From GSA-30 sp036568765 (GTDB lineage Bacteria > Pseudomonadota > Gammaproteobacteria > Xanthomonadales > Rhodanobacteraceae): a DNA stretch of 24,090 bases. The notes beneath the pieces were generated by a model. The model was not told the DNA's origin. It worked only from the letters and a program-made list of their open reading frames with translations, and did not search any database. Location: NCBI RefSeq assembly GCF_036568765.1, contig NZ_DATCRY010000302.1, positions 1 to 24,090 of the forward strand. The letters run 5' to 3'. Of the stretch, positions 1-6,592 are shown one piece after another; position 1 is the stretch's first letter, and every line of letters starts with the position of its first letter. A program made the translations under genes and the position numbers.

Positions 1-514
1 GCGTATTGCTCACGCCCAGGCGCTCCAGTATCCATGGCAGCGCCGACGCCACCACCGCGCCCAGGCCGATAAAGAAACTCTGCATCGCGTAACCGAGCGG
101 TCGCTGCGCGGTCGGCAACTGGTCGCCGACGAAGGCACGGAACGGCTCCATCGATACGTTGATCGACGCATCCATGATCCAGAGCAGCCCGGCAGCGACC
201 CACAGCATGGGCGAGTTGGGCATGAACAGCAGCGCCAGCGTGGTCAGCACGGCGCCAGCCAGGAAGTAAGGACGGCGTCGGCCCAGCCGCGTCCAGGTGC
301 GATCCGAGTAATGACCGATGATCGGTTGCACGATCAGCCCCGAGAGCGGCGCGGCGACCCAGAGCATCGGAATGTCGCCGACGTCCGCGCCCAGCGTCTG
401 GAAGATCCGGCTGGCGCTGGCGTTCTGCAACGCAAAGGCAAACTGGATACCCAGGAAGCCGAAGCACATGTTCCAGATCTGCCAGAACGACAGCGAAGGT
501 TTTGTCCCGGTCAT
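1..514 (-). CDS. MFS sugar transporter, SLC45/GPH type (N-terminal part, cut by window edge)
   Basis: Only the first 171 codons are present; the gene runs off the left edge. The protein begins MTGTKPSLSFWQIWNM, has a hydrophobic first helix, and at about residues 67-84 carries GHYSDRTWTRLGRRRPYF, the loop 2-3 motif typical of the glycoside-pentoside-hexuronide / SLC45 branch of the major facilitator superfamily. Further hydrophobic segments follow (FLAGAVLTTLALLFMP; MLWVAAGLLWIMDASINV). It should sit in the inner membrane and import a disaccharide or short maltodextrin with a cation. Its ATG overlaps the stop of the upstream glycosidase gene as ATGA, with only a weak Shine-Dalgarno (AAAGAC), so translation is probably coupled. 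Substrate (maltose/maltodextrin) is inferred from the three upstream alpha-glucan hydrolases; sucrose or another alpha-glucoside is possible. Confidence 0.9.
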   Translation of the reverse strand, partial: MTGTKPSLSFWQIWNMCFGFLGIQFAFALQNASASRIFQTLGADVGDIPMLWVAAPLSGLIVQPIIGHYSDRTWTRLGRRRPYFLAGAVLTTLALLFMPNSPMLWVAAGLLWIMDASINVSMEPFRAFVGDQLPTAQRPLGYAMQSFFIGLGAVVASALPWILERLGVSNT

Positions 515-2565
515 GGCGTGTCTTTTGCCGGCGATACCCACAGGCTGCCGATATCGGCGGCGTTCAAGGGTCCGTCGATACCGCCCTTGCCACCCGTGTA
601 ATGCGCGAAATGGCTCAGATAGCTCATGTTGAAGCCCGGCTTGAGCGTGAACGTGCAGCGCTTGCCGGCTTGCGCGTCGAAGACGCCATATGTCGATTGT
701 TGCCGGCCTTCGCTATGCGGCATCGCCAGCACCAGCGTCTGCGGTGCGATGCCGTCACAAGTCGCGGTAGCCAGATACACGCCCGCTGTCACGCCAGTTT
801 CGATGGTGCCGTGATCGTTGTTGTAGTCTGCGCTGAGCTTATAGCGGCCCGTAACCCGAGGCGTCCATTGCCATGTCGCGCTTTTGTCTTGCTCCAGTCG
901 CTGCGCCGCGCTCGACAATGCGGCGCTGGAAACGGGGCGGGCGCGAAACGATGCGTCGCCAGCGACATAAAGCGGAGCATCGGTACGTAGCGGCACATCG
1001 GCGACCCCGATTGCCTTGAGCGTTACCACAAGATGCGCGTCACCCTCGCGCTTGTCGGCGACAAGCAGGTTGCCATCCATGCGTGCAGGCTTGATCAGAG
1101 TGATGTCACGCCCCTGCCACTCCAGGCGAATGCGATCCCTGTCGCCGAACAGCATCGGCACCAGCGATACAGGCAATTTCGGTTCGACCCGGCCATCGGC
1201 TTCCAGTCCGAACACACCTTCCATGGTCATGTTCAGATAGGCGGCTACCGACCACAGCTGGCGCGGCGAATTGATCACCGGGCCGCTCTTCTTCCCGTCA
1301 TCGACATGCGTGGCCTGGCTGAGCAGTTCGTAGTTCTCCATGTTGGAGCCGGCCAGCGCGGCGCCACGCATCAACGAACGGATCTCGTGCGCGATGCGCG
1401 CCGGGTCGTCGAGCTTGCGCGCCGCGCGCAACGCATAGGCGGTGACGAACGGCCAGATCGCACGGTTGTGATAAATCGGCACATCGTCGCGCTCGGGCCA
1501 GATCACCGGGCTGCCGGCCGGCCAGGTGGGATAGTGCGCGAGCGTTTGCCGCGCCCGCTGTGCATCGGCCACACCGCTGTCGATCGCCAGGGCAATCCCG
1601 AGCAGATCGTACGTATCGAACGGCTGCGGCATGTCCGCACCGCCGATGTAGCTCATATACATGCCGCGGTCGGCGCGCCAGAAGTGGCGATTGATCGCCC
1701 GCTTCAATGCGTCGGCCTGGGCCGCATAGTCGAGGGCGCGAGCGGGCTCGCGCTTGCCGGTCATCTCGGCCGCCAGACGCAGAGCCTGGTAGTGCAGCAC
1801 ATTGGTCGATAGCGCAAACGACTGGCCGATGAAGGTGACGTCCTTGGCCGCCCACATGGGATAAGTCTGCTGGCGCCAGTCGAGGAACGAGGTCTCGCCG
1901 CGATAAAGCCCCAGCCGCGCATCGAAGGTATAGAGGCGGTCCTGAGCCAGGGTATCGTTGAGCGCACGATAGACCTCGCCGGCAAATGCCTTGTCATCGA
2001 GCAGATGGCGCGCAGCCAGGAACCAGACGATGCGATCTGTGCTGATCGGCCAGCTGCCGCCCGAGCCAGTATCCTGCATAACGTACAAGCCCTGCGGGGC
2101 CGCCGATCCGCGCACGTCGGACAGCTTGAAGCGCAACGAAGCCTTCGAACGAGCCGGATCCAGGCGCCATAGCCCCAGATCGACAGAGTACGACAGGTCT
2201 CGTGTCCAGACGTAATGCCATTTCTCGCCGGTCTCGAAACAGGCGCAAGGAATCTGCTGTCCGCGATCGAAGGCGCCGTCGGCAATCGCATCGACCGAAT
2301 CCTTCGCCAAGTCGTCCTGCGCCATCGCAAACAAGGCGTCGAACATATCGCTCGCGGTATGCACGGCCATGCGCGCTGGTGCAATCTGGCGGTCGCCATG
2401 TTCGGCATGCAGAACGAATCCGCCATCGTCCTTGCGGTCGACGCTGGCCGTGCGCCCCGCGAAGTCGATATGCGTAGCAAAGTCGCCTGTCGTTGCGGCA
2501 CTGGCAGTGCATGCTGCCGCACTAGCGAACAGTGCGGCCAGACCTGCCATCAGATAATGCTTCAT
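511..2565 (-). CDS. Secreted six-hairpin (alpha/alpha)6 glycoside hydrolase, glucoamylase/MGH1-like
   Basis: The 684-residue protein starts with a signal peptide (MKHYLMAGLAALFASAAACTASA), probably cleaved by signal peptidase I near residue 23; Cys19 is preceded by AAA, a poor lipobox, so a lipoprotein is less likely. Residues ~119-133 (VWTRDLSYSVDLGLW) and ~405-450 (NMENYELL, INSPRQLWSVAAYLNM) resemble the toroid of GH15/GH63/MGH1-like six-hairpin glycosidases. Roughly residues 565-680 look like a separate beta-sandwich (RYKLSADYNNDHG) that might bind sugar. The role inferred from context is periplasmic removal of glucose or short units from alpha-glucans. Start choice: strong GGAGGAG 8 nt before the ATG, overlapping the GH31 stop as ATGA. 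The exact CAZy family and the catalytic acids could not be assigned by eye. Confidence 0.82.
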   Translation of the reverse strand: MKHYLMAGLAALFASAAACTASAATTGDFATHIDFAGRTASVDRKDDGGFVLHAEHGDRQIAPARMAVHTASDMFDALFAMAQDDLAKDSVDAIADGAFDRGQQIPCACFETGEKWHYVWTRDLSYSVDLGLWRLDPARSKASLRFKLSDVRGSAAPQGLYVMQDTGSGGSWPISTDRIVWFLAARHLLDDKAFAGEVYRALNDTLAQDRLYTFDARLGLYRGETSFLDWRQQTYPMWAAKDVTFIGQSFALSTNVLHYQALRLAAEMTGKREPARALDYAAQADALKRAINRHFWRADRGMYMSYIGGADMPQPFDTYDLLGIALAIDSGVADAQRARQTLAHYPTWPAGSPVIWPERDDVPIYHNRAIWPFVTAYALRAARKLDDPARIAHEIRSLMRGAALAGSNMENYELLSQATHVDDGKKSGPVINSPRQLWSVAAYLNMTMEGVFGLEADGRVEPKLPVSLVPMLFGDRDRIRLEWQGRDITLIKPARMDGNLLVADKREGDAHLVVTLKAIGVADVPLRTDAPLYVAGDASFRARPVSSAALSSAAQRLEQDKSATWQWTPRVTGRYKLSADYNNDHGTIETGVTAGVYLATATCDGIAPQTLVLAMPHSEGRQQSTYGVFDAQAGKRCTFTLKPGFNMSYLSHFAHYTGGKGGIDGPLNAADIGSLWVSPAKDTP

Positions 2566-4928
2566 GTTCGCGCTCCTCCGGTGATGCGCAGGTCGGTGAG
2601 CGCGTCCAACCCGATACGTATGTAGGTCACCTCGCCGAAGCGATCCGTGCCTGTCACCCAGCCGTCGCTCGACGACTTGCGCAAAGCGTCGGGCTCCTTG
2701 GCGCCAGGCAACGGTTTCCCGTTTGCCGTCACCGCCGAAGCACGAATGCCATGCAACTTGAGGACCAGCGAGGTTACCGACGATTTGTATGAGCCGACCT
2801 GTTTCAGGATCCTGACTTGCACGCCGCTACCGTCGCGCGACAGCTTCAGCGGGCGCGCGGCAAAGGCCCCTTTCTCGTACGCGTAGGTGCGTCCATCGTC
2901 GTCGTAGAGCGTGAACTCGCTTGGCGAAGCCCCTGGGAACATGTCCACATCCAGCTGCGTCACGGACTTCTCGTCGACATAATTCATCACGGGCTGGGTC
3001 GGGACGATCGCGCCATCGCGGACGAACAACGGAATATCGGACCAACGCTTGCTATCCACCGCCAGATGGACGGTCTGACCGCCCGCATAGACCTTGCCGC
3101 TGTGAAAATCGGTCCACGTTCCGGCAGGCAGATAGATATCCTTGCTTGCCTGGCCTTGCTCGACGACCGGCGAGACCAGCAGGTAATCGCCGAACATCCA
3201 TGCATCGACATCGTCGCGAACGTTCCTGTCGTCCGGCCAATCGAAGATCAGCGGACGGACCAGTCCCACGCCGGTCGTGGCGCGCACGTGCTCATACGCG
3301 TAGATGTACGGAATCAGGCTGTAGCGCAGGCGAATGGCGTCCGTCGCGGCGCGCTCGGCGACGGGGCCGTAGACCCACGGCTGGCGCTTTTGCCCGAACG
3401 TGCCGTGCACGCGAAAGATCGGTGTGAACGCACCGAACTGAATCCATCGCGCGTAATTCTCCGGGCTGGGCGCCTGCCCCTGGAACCCACCGCCGTCCAT
3501 GCCCCACAGCGTCGCGCCCACATCGACAGCCGCCAGCATGCGCGCGCGCTGCGCCTTCATGCTCTCGAAGCCGGTGAGGATATCGCCCGACCACATCGCA
3601 TACGCATAGCGTTGCGAACCGAGGTAGAAATTACGATTGATCGACCACACACGCTGGTCCGAGTAGGCGCGCTGTCCATCGTAAAGCGCGCGCTGCATGC
3701 CCATGAACTGAATATCGCTATCGACCGTGTCGGCCTCGTCGTTCCACCAGCCGACGATGCCGGTATCGAAGGCGTGCCTGAGCCGATCGTTGAAAAACCA
3801 GGCGCGCACGGCGGGATTGGCAAAATCGAGTTCGCGGATGATCTTGTGCGAGAAGTAATCCGGCTTGGGCGAGCTGGACGTCAGCCAGAAACCGTGCTCG
3901 GAGGCGTAGCGGCCCTGCTCGCTGTCGACATGCACGCGCGGCTTCATGATGCCGGTCAGGTGTACGCCCTGCGCGTCGAGTTCGCGCTTGAGCTTGCCGC
4001 TCGGGCCATCGGGAAACTTGCTCTCGTTCCAGCGGAATTCGCCGTAGTGGTCGTCGCCCCAGGCTTTCCAGTCGAAATCCAGCGTGATGTTGTCCAGCGG
4101 AATCTGTTTGGCGCGATAAGTCTTGACGATGGAAAGGAGCTCGGGCTCATCGATGCTCCATTGGCTGTTGGTAAAGCCCATGGCCCATTTCGGAAACAGC
4201 GGTCCATGACCGCTGACCTGGGCCAGCCCACGGAAGATCGTCGATGGCGCGCCACCGAAGACGTAAACGGTATGGATCGGCGCCGATACGCCGCTGGCCT
4301 GGATAAGGCTAGCGGTCGTCAGGTCGAAATGCGCGCCCAGCACGTCGGCGAGCACGCCGTAGCCGGCCGTGCTCCAGACGAACGGCGCGCCGGCATTGCC
4401 CTGCTCGCCAGCGCGTGCATCGCGCTTGCCGCTACGCAACAGCCCGTCGGGATGCAGATCGGTCGCCACCGTGCCGCCGATGCCATATAACGCATCGCTG
4501 GCTGCATGCTCCACGGCCAGGCGACCATGGATCAACGCAGTCACATCGATAGCGAGCAGGCGCTTGTGCCGCCTGTCCACGATCGTCACGACCTGCCGAG
4601 TGGCATCCCAGCTCGCCTCGAAACCGTCGAGCCCGGTCGTCGCCAGCTTTTCGGGATTTCGTCCGTTCCGCAGGGCCGGGCTCGCATCCACCGGCAGCAT
4701 GCCTGCTGGATCGACGACGGGCGTCGACGCTGACGCGACCCCGTTCGGCGCATAGCTGATGCGCAGGATGTTCGGACTGGCCACACGCAGCTCCAGGCTG
4801 CCCTGGGGCAAGGCGAACACCGCCCGCGTCGGCGAGAGTGCGGGAGAGGTGGCAGTGGCTGAGAGCGTCGGGACCAGGGCCAGGCAGACAGCGAGCAGAC
4901 TACCTGCCAGCAGTCGCCTGCCCGTCAT
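2562..4928 (-). CDS. Secreted GH31 alpha-glucosidase
   Basis: The 788-residue protein has a signal peptide (MTGRRLLAGSLLAVCLALVPTLSATATS), an N-terminal beta domain and a GH31 barrel. Family hallmarks visible are DFDWKAWGDDHYGEFRWN, the nucleophile region WWNDEADT (Asp397 the probable nucleophile) and MWSGDILTGF (Asp449 the probable acid/base), followed by a C-terminal beta region (VDMFPGASPSEFTLYDDDGRTYAYE) typical of GH31. The expected activity is release of alpha-linked glucose from non-reducing ends of maltodextrins in the periplasm; GH31 also contains alpha-xylosidases and transglucosidases, so specificity is inferred from the amylase-family neighbours. Both ends overlap neighbours by ATGA, giving a tight operon. 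The ATG has only a weak GGCGGTG upstream, which fits translational coupling. Confidence 0.93.
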   Translation of the reverse strand: MTGRRLLAGSLLAVCLALVPTLSATATSPALSPTRAVFALPQGSLELRVASPNILRISYAPNGVASASTPVVDPAGMLPVDASPALRNGRNPEKLATTGLDGFEASWDATRQVVTIVDRRHKRLLAIDVTALIHGRLAVEHAASDALYGIGGTVATDLHPDGLLRSGKRDARAGEQGNAGAPFVWSTAGYGVLADVLGAHFDLTTASLIQASGVSAPIHTVYVFGGAPSTIFRGLAQVSGHGPLFPKWAMGFTNSQWSIDEPELLSIVKTYRAKQIPLDNITLDFDWKAWGDDHYGEFRWNESKFPDGPSGKLKRELDAQGVHLTGIMKPRVHVDSEQGRYASEHGFWLTSSSPKPDYFSHKIIRELDFANPAVRAWFFNDRLRHAFDTGIVGWWNDEADTVDSDIQFMGMQRALYDGQRAYSDQRVWSINRNFYLGSQRYAYAMWSGDILTGFESMKAQRARMLAAVDVGATLWGMDGGGFQGQAPSPENYARWIQFGAFTPIFRVHGTFGQKRQPWVYGPVAERAATDAIRLRYSLIPYIYAYEHVRATTGVGLVRPLIFDWPDDRNVRDDVDAWMFGDYLLVSPVVEQGQASKDIYLPAGTWTDFHSGKVYAGGQTVHLAVDSKRWSDIPLFVRDGAIVPTQPVMNYVDEKSVTQLDVDMFPGASPSEFTLYDDDGRTYAYEKGAFAARPLKLSRDGSGVQVRILKQVGSYKSSVTSLVLKLHGIRASAVTANGKPLPGAKEPDALRKSSSDGWVTGTDRFGEVTYIRIGLDALTDLRITGGART

Positions 4929-6490
4929 CGCAGCACCGCCGAGTCGTAGGCCGGCAGGGTCACCGTGCCAGCAGAAGCGCTGGCCCCCTGGCCGGCCTCC
5001 AGCACGACATGTCCCGCCTGCCAGCTACCCGGCAGCTTGAAGGATTGCGCCTTTCCAGAAAGATTGTGGATGACCAGCACGCGACGTTCCCCGTGGAATC
5101 GCTCGAAGGCGAGAATGCATGCATTCTGCACCGGGATCGTGCGTAAATCGCCATCGCGCAGCAGCGGCTGTTCGATGCGCCAGTGGATAAGCGTGCGGTA
5201 GAAGTTAAGCAGCGAGTGCGGATCGTCCTGCTCGGCCTGTACCGAGACATCGCCACCCTGGCCCGAAGTGACTGGTTTCCAATGGCTTTGCCCCGCCGCT
5301 GCCGGATCGCGCTCCCAGCGCATGGGTTCCCGCAAGTTCTCGTCGGGTTTGCGGCCGAGCACACCCAATTCTTCACCGTAATAAACGAACGGATGGCCGG
5401 GTAGCGTCAGCAGAATCGCGGCAGCCACGCGCATACGGTCGATACTGCCATTCAGGCGACTGAACACGCGTTCCTGATCGTGATTGGAAAGGAACGGCGC
5501 GTCCTGGCCGCTCGTCTTGCGAAACGCCGCGTAGCTCCGGTCGAGCAACTGGGCGAGCGGCGCGGCCTGCTCCTGGCTCACGCTCTGGATCATCTGCTCG
5601 GCCAGCGGGAAATCGAATACCGAGCCGAGCGATTGCATGTATGGAGCCAGCGCCGCAGGCGTCGGCATCGTTGCCTCGCCGACCAGATAGACATCGGGGC
5701 GTACTTGCTTGAGCCCCTGCCGGAACTCGTTCCACCATGCAACGTTTTTGCGCGTCGTGGCAGGCTTGCCGGTATCGGTCTTGAGATCGTCGTAGATATG
5801 CCGTGCAGCATCCAGGCGGAAACCATCCACACCCTTGGCCAGCCAGAACTTGCCGACGTCGATCATCTCGCGGCGAACCGCCGGCTCATCGTAGTTGAGG
5901 TCGGGCATGCCGCGGCTGAAATCGCCGAGGAAATACTGCCCATCCTGCTCGTGCCAGGCAGGGCTGTCGGTAGCGCTGAGCGCCTTCAGATCGGTGCCGG
6001 GAGTGGCCCAGGTGTACCAGCGACGATAAGGACTCTTCGGATCGAGCGCGGCGACGAACCAGGGATGACGATTGCTGGTGTGGTTGATCACCAGATCCAT
6101 GATCACCTGGATGTGGCGCTTGTGCGCCTCGCTCACCAAGCGCTCGAAATCCTGCATCGTGCCGTATTCGGGATTGATCGCTTCGTAATCGGTGACATCG
6201 TAGCCGTGATAACTGGGCGACGCATTGATGGGCATCAGCCAGATGCCGTCCACGCCGAGCGATTTGAGGTAATCGAGTTTGGCAGTGACCCCGTTGAGGT
6301 CGCCGATGCCGTCACCGTTGGTGTCGTACCAGGCGCGCACGAAGATTTCGTACCACACGCCCGAATGGGCCGAAGACTGCGAAAAGGGCGCGTCGGCCGC
6401 GGATGTCGAGGGGAGTGCGCGGACATCCGGGCCAAGCGCCAGGGAGAAAACCGCAAGAAAAAACGCAGACAACCATCGAGAACGCGACAT
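4925..6490 (-). CDS. Secreted GH13 alpha-amylase-family enzyme
   Basis: The start was set at the ATG giving MSRSRWLSAFFLAVFSLALGPDVRA, a clean signal peptide, with AAGGGG about 9 nt upstream. A longer in-frame reading from 6556 adds 22 residues ahead of the signal peptide and runs through the intercistronic hairpin, so it is unlikely. The 521-residue product has all GH13 regions: DLVINH (I), GVDGFRLDAARH with nucleophile Asp227 (II), YLVGEA with acid/base Glu272 (III) and FLSNHD with Asp338 (IV). The N-terminal WYEIFVRAWYDTNGDGIGDL is typical of GH13 subfamilies acting on maltodextrins. It probably cuts imported alpha-1,4-glucan oligosaccharides in the periplasm, feeding the GH31 and six-hairpin enzymes encoded next. 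Endo-amylase versus oligo-1,6- or transglucosylating activity cannot be decided from sequence alone. Confidence 0.93.
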   Translation of the reverse strand: MSRSRWLSAFFLAVFSLALGPDVRALPSTSAADAPFSQSSAHSGVWYEIFVRAWYDTNGDGIGDLNGVTAKLDYLKSLGVDGIWLMPINASPSYHGYDVTDYEAINPEYGTMQDFERLVSEAHKRHIQVIMDLVINHTSNRHPWFVAALDPKSPYRRWYTWATPGTDLKALSATDSPAWHEQDGQYFLGDFSRGMPDLNYDEPAVRREMIDVGKFWLAKGVDGFRLDAARHIYDDLKTDTGKPATTRKNVAWWNEFRQGLKQVRPDVYLVGEATMPTPAALAPYMQSLGSVFDFPLAEQMIQSVSQEQAAPLAQLLDRSYAAFRKTSGQDAPFLSNHDQERVFSRLNGSIDRMRVAAAILLTLPGHPFVYYGEELGVLGRKPDENLREPMRWERDPAAAGQSHWKPVTSGQGGDVSVQAEQDDPHSLLNFYRTLIHWRIEQPLLRDGDLRTIPVQNACILAFERFHGERRVLVIHNLSGKAQSFKLPGSWQAGHVVLEAGQGASASAGTVTLPAYDSAVLR

Positions 6491-6549
6491 AACCAATGCC
6501 CCTTGGGATGAATCAGGAGCATCGCCCACCGCCGGCGAGGTCCCCAGAC

Positions 6550-6583
6550 CTTGCATCGGCGCCGCTAGAGACGCCGATGCAAG
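6550..6583 (-). other. Intercistronic hairpin between receptor and GH13 genes
   Basis: Two 12-nt arms (CTTGCATCGGCG at 6550-6561 and CGCCGATGCAAG at 6572-6583) are perfectly complementary with a 10-nt loop. The hairpin starts 9 nt after the receptor stop codon and ends 59 nt before the GH13 start. No U-run follows on the minus strand, so it is not a canonical Rho-independent terminator. It is more likely an mRNA-stabilising or partial-termination element that lets the receptor be made in excess of the downstream enzymes. Confidence 0.75.
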
Positions 6584-6592
6584 CCTAACGTC

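Noticed and set aside
2817..4490. 557-codon plus-strand frame opposite the GH31 gene
   Set aside because: Shadow of GH31 codon structure; low-complexity Arg/Ala/Val-rich product, no ribosome site.
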